NCBI GenBank assembly: GCA_037127255.1
Contig: JBANSL010000003.1
Location: 17,549,314 to 17,613,313, forward strand
From: Persicaria tinctoria
Taxonomy: Eukaryota > Streptophyta > Magnoliopsida > Caryophyllales > Polygonaceae
Direction of reading: 5' to 3'
DNA length: 64,000 bases
In this document: positions 44,430-54,956 of the stretch, in pieces
How positions within the stretch are numbered: the stretch's first letter is position 1
How the letters are laid out: the number at the start of each line of letters is the position of its first letter
Notes under the pieces: generated by a model
What the model saw: only the letters and a program-made list of their open reading frames with translations
Told to the model about the DNA's origin: nothing
Databases searched by the model: none
Position numbers and translations under genes: made by a program

Positions 44430-45770
44430 ACACACATGAATCCTGGGTTTAGGTCTTGTATTTGTCATATTCTGGCGGCCTTCTGATGCCGTTCAAATAT
44501 CGATGACTCCTGGTGACATTGAGGACAACATGAAGGTTCCATTTGATGGCCCTGTCACTCGTGCAAGGGCTAAGAAGATTCAAAATGCAACTAAGGCCTT
44601 TCTTGTCCGTCACCATGGAACTTTAGAGCAAGGGTTCAGGCCACCCTGGATCACTTGGCTCAAGGTTACACCGCCAGCACAGGAAGTGAGCCTACGTCCA
44701 CACACGGAGCTCATGAAGACTCGTCTGCACCCGCCATGATTCAACTAAACTCGGCATCACTAAGAGGTCACTCGGCCGAGTGGGCCATTGGTCTTGTCGA
44801 GAGATTGGGCCGAGTCACACTTGTGCATGGGCCGAAAATAATCTAGTTAATTAAGTTGTTATTTTATGCAATTAGATAAATAAGGTGGAATTTAATTATA
44901 TCTCTTCTAGATATAGACTTGGCCACCAAGTTATTAAATTTCTATCTCATTAGGATTTATTTATCTTATATATGTTATTTTAGTTATCTTTAGATAGAAT
45001 TAATCTATCCAAACCCCTTTCCTTTGCAAGGAAGGATTGGTTAGATCTCTTAGAAGCTTTACTATAAATTCATGTTACGCACTTTGAATTATTCAGATTG
45101 AAATAGAATTGAAGAAACCCTTTATGGATTAAGGGTTCTTCGATTGTCAATCCCAAAGCTCTTGTGTTCTAAGTGTTTTCGGCAACCACAAAATATCACC
45201 ATCCCCTTGTTCTAATTCGGCAACCCTAAAACCAAACACATCCCGCCAAACAGAACCTGTCACTGGAAGAAGAAGGCTGAGCTTGGCGTCTCTCGCGACC
45301 AGATCCGCTCCCAGCGAGCGCGGACGTCCCAAGCGTCTTCGCTCCCGCGCGCTCACTCCTGCGCGCTTGTCTTCGGCATCGCTAGCGCGCCAGCGCTCCT
45401 TCGCACCCGCGTTCTCTCTCGCCAGCACTTCCGCTCCAGCGAGTGCTCCTGTTCCGCGAGTCCGGATCCCGCGCACACCCTGAGGCTGAAGCCTGTGTGC
45501 CCAGCGACGCCGCGCGCTCAGTCCCTCGCTTTCTCTCTTTCTGTCGCTATTTCTCTGTTCTCAAGTTGCTGAAATTCCCAAGTGTTAATTCTGTCGCTAA
45601 ATCAGAATCCTAATCACTTGTTTAAATTGTTCCAAATCAGGAGATATCAAAGAGCATTGCAAGATCAAAGCAAATATACGGCGTGGTTCTTGATCTGAAG
45701 CCCACAGGCGAAGGATCGGGTATCTCAAACGTATCACCTTCCGTGGTTGTGCACAGCACCAAGCAAAAAG
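44430..45770 (+). mobile_element. Ty3/gypsy remnant: polyprotein tail and LTR-like sequence
   Basis: MKVPFDGPVTRARAKKIQ (44530-44585) matches the GPxTRARAKK tail common at the C-terminus of plant gypsy polyproteins. It is followed by about 1 kb that looks like an LTR: a TATA-like ACTATAAATTC at 45062 and a GC-rich leader (45290-45480, CGCGCGCTCACTCC). No second LTR or duplications were found, so only a partial element is present. Confidence 0.6.
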
Positions 45771-45779
45771 TGATACTTG

Positions 45780-45997
45780 TGCACATATTCTTCATCGTTA
45801 TAGCGCCTCCATGGTTAGGTTCTCACTCATTAGTCCATCTTGTAGTAGAAGTGTTGCATTGAAGTGCAAGGAGGACCTATGACTTAGCACCCTGTACACG
45901 CGGATCTTTATGAGATGTATGAGTTCATCTTGACTGTTCATGGTTTCTTCGAAAATCTTCTCATTTCTAGCTCTCCATATGTAATACACAGTAGCTG
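45780..45997 (-). pseudogene. LINE ORF2 3' remnant
   Basis: Minus-strand YYIWRARNEKIFEETMNS and DELIHLIKIRVYRVL match the C-terminal tail that follows the zinc region in plant L1-type ORF2. About 60 codons remain. Confidence 0.75.
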
Positions 45998-46377
45998 CTA
46001 GGCCAATTTCTCGTAAAAGGAATAGTGTTTACTATGGTTTTCAAAACCATCATACTAATTCATGTCATGGCAGCACGTCCCACTACAAAAAAAAAAAAAC
46101 ATATTAGCCACGGATCGTAGCAACGGCATGCATTTTCCGTGGCCATTGGGTCTATTTTTGCCATGGCATGCAACGGCAGGGTTAAGATCACCTTTAATTT
46201 GCAACGGCAAAAGGTCTCCGTGGCTAATATTTTGCTATAACTTGCAATATTTGCTATGGTAGTGTCTTGCCGTGGCCAAAGTGAGTTATTTAAAATAAAG
46301 AAAAGTAATCAGTCAATACTTTTTCCTAATAAAACAAGGCAGAAGCGTTCCCAATTCCATCTATCTTCGACCCTTGA

Positions 46378-46412
46378 CATCTCTCTCTCTATCTCTATCT
46401 CTATCTCTCAAG
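46378..46412. repeat. CT/TATC-rich microsatellite
   Basis: (CT)n passing into (TATCTC)n. Confidence 0.9.
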
Positions 46413-47249
46413 TCTCATCCGACATCCCTCTCATCGACCGTCGCCATCTCTCCCTCATCGACCTTCGCTTGTGCGCCGGTGCCCCACGCCGCCGTGATTC
46501 CGCTTGTGAGTTGGTCGTCCCCATATCGACATCTCTCTCGAACACCTTTCGATAGAAGCGGATCTAGGGCACGTTCTTTAGATCTCTGACATCTCCATCG
46601 CAAGGTAAACTCTTCAAACCCCTTTTATTTCAGTTCAGAAGATCCGAGCACGGTTGGTTAGGGTTTGATTTGGGGGAAACGTTGTTTTGTTAGGTTTGGT
46701 TTGGTTAGGGTTTTGATTTGGGGGAAAATTCGTTGTTTTGTTAGGGTTTGGTTTGGCAGATTCCAATAGCTTTTAGATAGGATTTGATTTGATTAGGGTG
46801 TGGACATTTTGAATTAGTATTTTAACTAGTGAAGTCTCTACCGTTTCAAGTGGGTTTAGGTGGTTGGTATTGTAATCTAATAGATTAGTGGGGATTATTG
46901 ATGATTTAATAAAGTTATATGGTTAACCTATTCGATCTATCTTGATTAGTTGATTTCCTTCTTTACGGAAGTGATTTTGAAGGTTGTGTTTGATGAAACC
47001 AAAAATGCATTCTTAGAACTTGTCAACATAAACCTTTTAATTTTGAGATGAAACCTTCCAATAATCTTCTAAAATTAAAATATATGGATCTGTCATTCAT
47101 TTTCTAGCTTTTCAAAGATCAAATGGTAAAAACAGTTCTACCTTTGAAGTCATTTTTTTTCCCTTCTGTTTTAGTTTCTTGAATCTTACATTGTACAATT
47201 TGTGTTCCATCCCTGAATTTACAATGTTACTGATTGCTCATCCAAATAG

Positions 47250-49755
47250 ATTCTACTCCAAGTGAAGATCGTGCTAACCAATGGAAAACTAGAGGTATGC
47301 ATGGTTAATGATTGTATTTACTGATTCCCTACTTTTTTTTGACATCTAATTCTAGGTAGAGTTCATTTATTTTCAATCATTAGAACATCACAATAAATAG
47401 GGGAAGATTAGCTCTTCTGCTGGTATATTCTCATTTGTAAGTGAGCAAGGAAGAACCACCGTGGAGATGAGGGACAAAATGATCAAGGAGGGTAAGGTTA
47501 ATTTGATGGCATGAAACTTGCAGTTGAAAAGTTGACATTTTACTGATATTTTTTAATTAGGAAACTCACCTTTTTAGTGCCTCTTCTTGAATTGATGCCT
47601 AAATTCCAAACGAGGATGCATCTACTGGTATAACATTTAGTGCGTTGATTTCAGGCTTTGTGATGTTGCCATGTTCCCCTCTTAATTATAACTTGTCTAC
47701 ACATTGAGGGTGTACATTAGCTCTTCTACTTGTATATTCTTATCTCACAGTTCAATGATATTATCTTTTCCCCCCACAAATGTTGCATATGAAGGCATTT
47801 ATTAAAGGATCGATATAGGATTGAATTAGGAATTAGTCTTGATGACGATTGATAAAATAATAGCTTAGGAGGACCTTGGATCCAATATAGTTTCTATGAT
47901 GTATTACAGAGTAATCCCATTTTGTTGCAGTTTCTAGAGTTCGTGTCAATTTGTATCTGGTTCTATTTGAATGTATTATCAAGTTTGCCCAAAAACTAGG
48001 GTCGTGAATTTTGATCCTCTGGTTTATTGATTCTCTGTGGACAACTGATGCTTGTACAATTGTATTATGTGATGTTTGTTTAGAGGCTAAAAGTTGCTTA
48101 CTAATCCAAGACACTCAACAAATGTTATACTAATGGATAATATTTGGTGAACATATTTTACAGGCAGACCTTAATATCTCCTTATGTGATCTTGCTCTTG
48201 CTCTTTCAAATCCTATCTAGATATCCCCATTCCCCCACACCCCCATTTGAGAACTGATAGGTTTTTTCTTTTGGAACAGACTTTTCCTGATGAGATTCTT
48301 GAGCTGGATAGGGCAGTGCACACACTTGATAAAGAATATAATAGGTAATGAAAAAAATTAAAAATTACACCCTAGTACAATTTTCAGTCTTGATTTTGAT
48401 TGTACATATCTTTTGCAAAGTGGGATTATTAACATTCAAATAGGACGCTAACACTACACTGGCTACTTGGCTAGAGCTACTAACCATGTGCCCATTATAT
48501 TACTCGATGAGTTTTTGCTTCTTTTTCCTTTTTATGTGCACAAATTTTGGATTTTTTTTTTCATTATTTCATAGTCTCGCAGTAATAATACACAATTTTA
48601 TTTAATTCAGCATTAGTACATTGACATCACTGCTGGAACAATGAAAGACAAGTACATTCAAAATCCCAGGGATAAACTAGAGGAAGAAAGGAGATTTAAG
48701 TGAGTTATAAACAACGGAAGAAAAGAAGAGAAATTCCTGTGGAGCTGAGGTTCTAAAAAGGCTTGTATTGAAGACTGCAAACCTGAGAATGATGTGGATT
48801 ATGTATAGTGTAATATTTTGTCTTTTATGATACCATCTATTTTTAATATCCTCTTTTGACTTGCTTTTGCAGTTGAAATTCCTGTGGAGATCAATAAATT
48901 GATCAATATGTAGTACCTGGTAAGAAAGAGAGGCATACCTTAGTCACTTATGTCTTATATGATATCTTTTTAGCACTTTGACAGTAGTTTGTGAGGATGT
49001 CGTTTTGATTTGCATTTTTTTTGTTTAAAAGAGATAATACTTCAGGGTATCTAGCTTTTTTTATGGGGAAAAAGCTTGAATCTGTAGGAGCTGAAACTCA
49101 ATCTTAAATTAAAAATGATATTGCAATATATCCATGTGCATCATTAGTTAAGCTGCCTTAATAATTAAAATGTAGGATGCCCAGCACTTAGTGAATGATG
49201 TTGATTGTAATTTCATTAAGTTTCTTTAGTGGAAGCTATTTTGATGGATTTACTTTTTGCAGATATTAGCATAAAATCTTATTGAGTGCCTTCTGATGAA
49301 CTTGGGGAGAAACTTCAATCTCTGAGAGTAATGATACTTGATGACAACAAGATTAGTGTCTTGCCGGATGAATGTAAATTTCATGATCTTTGATAAGGTT
49401 TGTTCTTTGATGCTCACATATCCTCTATTGGCTTCTCACAAGCTTTAAATTTTTATATGGATTAGTGGGCCAGCTGGTGCAGCTTGAACAATTATCCCTC
49501 TTTGGAAATGTGTTGGCATCTTTTATCTCATACTATTGGGAGCCTGCAAAATGTGAGTAACTGAAAGTTGTGTTGGCTAGTACTGTTTCTTACATGCTAC
49601 ATCATGAGGCACTTAAAATTTTGACAGTGGCAACATCAAAATGGTTATGCCATGAAGAATTGTAATTATAACTTCTGAATTTGGTGTGTATCCTTGACAT
49701 TGCAGTTACAGATTTTAAATGTCTCCAATTATCAGTTAAACATTCTCCCAGAATA
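47250..49755 (+). pseudogene. Captured LRR-protein gene fragments inside the CACTA element
   Basis: At least five exon-like blocks match in order a plant leucine-rich-repeat protein of the LRRC57-like or PIRL-like type. They are 47250-47294 (SEDRANQWKTRG, weaker), 48280-48344 (TFPDEILELDRAVHTLD), 48873-48919 (EIPVEINKLINM then TAG), 49263-49373 (PSDELGEKLQSLRVMILDD, NKISVLPDE), about 49467-49553 (GQLVQLEQLSLFGNVLAS) and about 49706-49755 (LQILNVSNYQLNILPE). Introns with AG and GT borders lie between blocks, so genomic DNA, not cDNA, was captured. An in-frame TAG, a TAA and two frameshifts show it is dead. The parent gene is not in the window. Confidence 0.8.
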
Positions 49756-50379
49756 AAATGAGAGTATTTTGTTATATATGTAAATTTGTATTATTATGTA
49801 TATGTAAATTTGTGTAATTGATTGAATTTGTATATTTGATTTTAGAAAGAATCAAATGAGGGTGTTTTTAGCACAAGCCTGGAGAATATAATGCACAAAT
49901 AACTATTTGTGTATTATTTATGTGTTTTTTTTTAAAAAAAATGGGACTTTTTAGCCCGGGCCTGAAGGGTCCGGGCTAAAAAGTAGTGCTTTTTTTAATT
50001 TACCAGAAATAACTTAGCAACGGCAGGCGACCGTCGCTTTGCCGTGGCAACCCGCTAGCCACGGCAGTAACCGTTGCTATTTTTCTTTTGCCACCGCGGG
50101 TTTGGTTACGCCTGGTCTCCCGTGGCTAATGTCGTGGCTAATAGCCTTTGGCCACAGCAGATGGACTTTTAGCCACGGCAAACAGCCGTTGCTAATTTCT
50201 TTTTTTTTTGGGGTGATTTGCCAAATATACAAATATGAAGGCTAAATTAGCCAAATATACAAGGTTTTGGAAAATTTGCAAAACTATACAACACCCTTGT
50301 GCCCCTCCTGCGCGCCCCCCCTCCCCTCATGCGCGCCCCCTGTGCCCCCCTCCGCATCACCAGTTTTTTTTTTTTTCCG

Positions 50380-51240
50380 CGCGCGTCAGTGCTGACGTCA
50401 TCGTCAGAAATGATGACGTCAGCATTGCTGACACCAAACAAGGAAGTTTTTTTATTTTTTTTCCGCGTCAATGCTGACGCCGACGTCGGGAATGTTGGCG
50501 TCAACAATGCTGACACCGTTTACAAAGAAGGTTTTTTTGTTTTTTTTTTCGCGCATCAATGATGACACCGTTTACAATGAAGTTTTTTTGTTCCACGCGT
50601 CAATGCTGACGCCGACGACGGGAATGTTGACATCAACAATGCTGACGCCGACGACAATGACGTCGGGAATGCTGACGTCAGCATTGCTCACACCCTCTAC
50701 GAGGATGCTGACGCCGACAATGGTGACATCGAAGATCAATATATTTGACGTATTAAGTCATTAAAAATATAAAAGGGGAGAACAAAGAGACAAAATGAGT
50801 ATCTCTACAAAAAAAAAAAAACGAATATTTTATTTTATTTTTGGTAGTGAGAAACAAATAATAACGGTAAACAATTAAAACAAAGAATTTTTCGACGCCG
50901 ACAATGCTGACCTCTTTCCTCATCCATCTCTTATATTGCAAAAACGATGTCAGCAAATATATACCTACACAAAAATATGCATGAAAACGATGTCAGCACT
51001 AAAAAATAGGCATTAAAACGATGTCAGCACTAAAAAATAAACCAATTTTTAAGGAATCAAGCATACATATATATATCTACATATATAATAGCTAACTAAA
51101 AACGATGTCAGCACTAAAAAATACGCATAAAAGTTATGTCAGCATTAAAAAATAACCCAATTTTTAAGGACTCAAGCATGCATATATATACCTACATGTA
51201 TAATATCAAACTAAAAACGATTCAGCACTAAAAATCATTA
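50380..51240. repeat. Cluster of TGTCAGCA / TGCTGACR motifs
   Basis: Two blocks. 50380-50710 has TGCTGACGCCGACG and CGTCAGCATTGCTGACACC variants. 50945-51235 has five to six units of AAAACGATGTCAGCACTAAA. Confidence 0.85.
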
Positions 51241-52422
51241 ACATAAAAACACTAATATCTACCTCCTAACATAAAAACACTAATATCTACCTCCTACGTC
51301 AAATTTGAGAAGCAAACAGTATAATTCAATCTCTAATTTGAGAAGAAACATGTACCTACTACATCTACCTACTACATCTACTACATAGCAGCAAGCAAAC
51401 TCCACCACTCAAGACATATATAAATGTAGCAATTTATTATCTATTTTGATATATATATTGAGTGTGCACATATGATATTAAATTGTATGCTTCATTATCA
51501 TCTAAATATATACAACAGATATGAATTTTTTTTCAAAAATAATTTCAGAACACCAACAAAATAAAAAATGGTATATATGTAAACTTACATTGAATTTTAA
51601 CCATAGAAACAGATAATTAACAATAAAAGGGAAAGGCACAAGTACAGAAGATAAAACCCCATTCCATTTGTGTGTATGGAGTAAAACAATTTGCCCTTTT
51701 ACCCTCCAACCTCTCTCCTTTAGCTTGCCTTACACAGCGTGAGAGTCTAAGACAAAATAAAGAACAAAAAAAAGGGGGAAGATGAACATTGAACAGCACA
51801 GCACAACACAAAGCATCTGCCTGCTAAAGTGTTGTTTGCAATTAGGACCACTTAACTTATTTTTCCTGTTTACTTTTCTCCCTTTCTCCTTTTTATCACT
51901 GGTCTACCTTCATTGTCTGTCATACTATAGATAATCATATCAAGATATACATTGCAGATATATATATATATATACACACACAGCAAATGATACATATCTT
52001 AGTTCTCTATGAATTCATGAGGTTGTCAGCGCTGACGGTTCACCATAAAATACTTGCAAAGGCAGTAGCTTATGTTGCAAGTTGCAACTTGCAACCATAA
52101 AATCCTTAATTTGGAAAATAAACCGGAGAACAAATTTAGATTTGCTAACTATTGTCCCTTTAACATATACTGGGGTACCATCAATCATAAAAGCTCTTTT
52201 TTCTATATTCAAATAAGAAGCAACGGAAGACTAGAATTTGCTGACAGCATCTCATTCTAGAACAACAACAATTGAGAACCTTTCAGATCAGTACAGCAGT
52301 GATTGAGGTTCCAGAAGAGACATACTCACCATGGAAGTATTGTACGATTGGAGCGTGAAGAAACTGATAGCGTCAATGCCGACATGAGGCAATTGAGGGA
52401 GGACCTCTCAAATCGAGTGCCA

Positions 52423-52607
52423 TCAGAGCACCGAATCCAGGAGGCTTCTATTTCTCTGGTGCATCCAATCAGCCAGAGATGCACAGAGGAACTTCACCTT
52501 CGCCGATGTCGATCCCGAAGTGGTCTCATCTTCCGCCATTTCCTTGAAATCTGTCGATGAAATCTCTCTGTTAGAAACTATGCGCTTAGGCAAGCTCCGA
52601 AATTCTG
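52423..52607 (-). pseudogene. Possible captured exon of unknown origin
   Basis: On the minus strand a good acceptor (TTCTGTTTGCAG) precedes an open frame RSLPKRIVSNREISSTDF, ending WMHQRNRSLLDSVL. I do not recognise the family. It lies in the right CACTA half and may be captured. Confidence 0.35.
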
Positions 52608-52879
52608 CAAACAGAACGAGATGAACATCAAGCATAAGCAAAGGCAGACATACCAGATTAGATCGAGATCGAGGACACCTTCTCTTGCCGACACCTTCTC
52701 TTGCCGACACCGACGATGATGCTGACAATCAAGGGATTCAGATTTCATATCGAGTAGCAGCAACAATCCTAATCCAGGGGGCGGAACTGATCGAATGCTG
52801 GCAATCATACCTTGATCAAGGGATCCACTTCCGTCAGCGCATGAGGAGGAGCGTCGTCGTCTTCATCGTCTTCACGTAC

Positions 52880-53135
52880 CGACGCCCAGATCTGGAACGA
52901 GGTGAGAGAGACGGTCCTCGCCGGCGCCAGATCTGAAACGAGGTGAGAGAGGGAGGACGAACTAGTGGCAGGGAGAGGGAGGACGAGCGCCATCGTCTTC
53001 ATCGACGCCCAGATCTAGAACGAGGTGAGAGAGATGGTCTTCTCCGGCGCCAGATCTGGAACGAGGGGAGGGAGGGAGGACGAATTCGCCGGCGCCAGAT
53101 CTAGAACGAGGGCCGTCGCCAGATCCAGATCTGTA
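52880..53135. repeat. Imperfect tandem repeat, CGCCAGATCTGGAACGAGG unit
   Basis: GCCAGATCTGAAACGAGG, GCCCAGATCTAGAACGAGG and GCCAGATCTGGAACGAGG recur five to six times with GGTGAGAGAG linkers, close to the right end of the CACTA element. Confidence 0.8.
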
Positions 53136-53246
53136 TAGGGTTTTATGTTGTATAGTTTGCTAATATTTACATAAGTGTGTATATTTCGCTAATTGGGCCA
53201 AAATTTGCGCCTTCGGCGCAAATTTTCTCTTTTTTTTTTTGTAGTG

Positions 53247-53600
53247 TCCACAACTACGATTTCTAACCTTCCTCCTATCAATGCGGATTAACCATTTTCT
53301 AACAACATGGACCATCTCACAAATCAGCTCAAATCACAATCACAATTTCTAAAACTGTGAGAGCTCTTCTCTATATAAAGTGTATCTGCCTGCAATTCCC
53401 TTTCTAACCACCATGGACCATCTCATTATCTCATTGTTTCTAAAGTTGTTGCAGTCGAGGAGATCCATGGTTTCCAAAGTCATGCCCATCCTAGTTGCGT
53501 ATTAGGCTATAAGTACGTATATATCACAATATTAGTCATCACCGTGGGCAACTATTGCTAAAATTGAAGTATTGAGATACGAAAAAGATTTTAAAAAGTT
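53247..53600. repeat. Upstream segment of the tandem unit, copy 3 (split by CACTA)
   Basis: Continues 45995-46080 after the CACTA element; aligns to 37660-37900 and 40385-40580. Confidence 0.8.
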
Positions 53601-53640
53601 ATATATATTGAAAGTACGGAAAAAAACCAAGTTTAGTATA

Positions 53641-53818
53641 CTCCCTTCGTTCTAAAATATAAGTTTTTTTTTACTATTTACGCATATTTCTTACTAATAA
53701 GTACGGAGTATGATATTATTAACAAAATTAATAAAAAAAATTATATTTTATATAGTTTTTATTATCCTAAGAAAACGTGCGTGAATATTAAAAGACTTAT
53801 ATTTTATAATGAAGGGAG
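53641..53818. mobile_element. Stowaway MITE
   Basis: Ends CTCCCTTCGTTCTAAAATAT and ATATTTTATAATGAAGGGAG, TA duplications at 53639-53640 and 53819-53820. Confidence 0.92.
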
Positions 53819-54041
53819 TATAAGTCCATCGACTATTCCTTTTATTGTCAATTAATTTTATAATAAAATCTCACCGTGGCGACTAGCGCACACGTGTCCA
53901 TTTAAATGACCCTTAATCACAAGTCCCATGCAGCCAGATTGTACGGTTGTAAATGGGAAGTCATCAAAATTTTGTTGAGATATGAAGAAATCAAAAGAGT
54001 CTCGTGTCAAAAGTATAAGTAAAAGAGTCTATAACATATAA

Positions 54042-54956
54042 GGGTGTGTTTGGGTTTAGTGTTTTTGGGATTTGTGGGATGGGAAAAGTGCATCGGGAAT
54101 ACCGCCGGACTGTTTGGTTGCATGTGTTTGTGGGGTTTGTGAGATGGGAAAAGGGGGATTTGTGGGATGGAACTGGATGGATTTTCGATCTTCCTCTAGG
54201 TAGGTGGACTAGATGGAAGAGGCGAGATGGCCTTTTTTTCCCTCCCTCCCAGATCTAATGGTTCTCTCGCTTCTGTACGACCGCTCTAGTAATGTGTATA
54301 ATATATATACTGACCGAAGGAAGCTCAGAGGTAGGAGAAGGCGCCGCCGACGACCAGAATATCGACGACGAACTCGGAGTAGTAGAAGGCAGAGAGGAGG
54401 GCGCAGAGACCGGCAATGGTGTAGGAGAGGACGACGGAGGGGCCGACGTAGAGGCGAGCGGTGTGGCCAGTGGTGACAAAGACCCCGGTGTCGACCATCC
54501 CGCCGACACCGAGCCCTAGGAGGTCGTACCAACGGAGAGTGCATCGAAAGGCAGCACCGGATCGAGATATAAATCGGGCGGTCTCATCGGAGAAGGAGGA
54601 GACGGCGGTGGCACGAAGGGAGAGGCGCTGAGGGGTCTGTGATAGGGCGTGGAGGTAAGCCCGGAAGCTGGAGAAGGAGGATCGCTCAGTGGCGCTCATG
54701 GCGGCGCGGGGAAAGAACAATGACCCTTTAGGGTATTTGGGAGGGGTATTTTCGTCATCTCATGTGGATAAGTGAGGATAATTTGGGCTTTTCCCGTTAC
54801 TCAATCCACCAAAAAATTAAAATACAACCAAACAAAAAAACAGAAAATTTAAATGTTGAGTTTTTATCTCTTCCATCCCACAAATCCATCCACATACCAC
54901 ACAAACACTAAAATCCAACGAATCCACTAAAATTTATCCGGTTGTCAAACACACCC
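54042..54956. mobile_element. MITE-like element with captured gene fragment
   Basis: Inverted ends GGGTGTGTTTGGG and TGTCAAACACACCC; next-inner blocks GGGATTTGTGGGATGG and CCATCCCACAAATCC are inverted too. The left flank is TAA and the right flank CAA, close to a PIF/Harbinger-type duplication but not exact. It carries a cationic amino acid transporter fragment. Confidence 0.65.
54325..54699 (-). pseudogene. Cationic amino acid transporter (CAT) N-terminal fragment
   Basis: MSATERSSFSSFRAYLHALS, TLRWYDLLGLGVGGMVDTGV, FVTTGHTARLYVGPSVVLSY and TIAGLCALLSAFYYSEFVVD match the first two membrane segments of plant CAT proteins, which import basic amino acids across the plasma membrane or tonoplast. 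The normal GIGGMVGAGVFVTTG motif is altered (GVGGMVDTGV). The frame ends after GGAFSYL, so about one fifth of a protein of about 580 residues remains. It lies wholly inside a MITE-like element, so it is transposon-captured. Confidence 0.85.

Larger units (their letters stand above)
46081..53246. mobile_element. Composite CACTA (En/Spm-type) insertion, 7.2 kb
   Basis: Begins CACTACAAAAAAA and ends TTTTTTTGTAGTG, with the 3-bp duplication TCC (46078-46080 and 53247-53249). Flanks join into sequence homologous to 37540-37900, confirming the borders. It consists of two different halves. 46081-50214 has inverted subterminal GCCACGGC/GCAACGGC repeats at both of its ends and a decayed right terminus GGGGTG. 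50215-53246 has other terminal sequence (GGCTAAATTAGCCAAATATA against the right end). No transposase is present. Confidence 0.88.
50215..53246. mobile_element. Right CACTA half: non-autonomous, TGTCAGCA-rich
   Basis: The right end (reverse complement GAGAAAATTTGCGCCGAAGG) matches the left end of the DUF1985-Ulp1 element at 58387. It carries about ten GCTGAC/GTCAGC sites at 50380-50710 and an array of ACGATGTCAGCACTAAAAAA-like units at 50945-51235, plus scattered copies to 52730. No transposase. Overlapping ORFs on both strands are repeat-derived. Confidence 0.75.

Noticed and set aside
50299..50764. ORFs across the TGCTGACG cluster
   Set aside because: Repeat translations (LTPTSGML-like) without protein features.
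50945..51235. CRISPR-like array
   Set aside because: Units are short, irregularly spaced, AT-rich and shared with another element; this is eukaryotic DNA.
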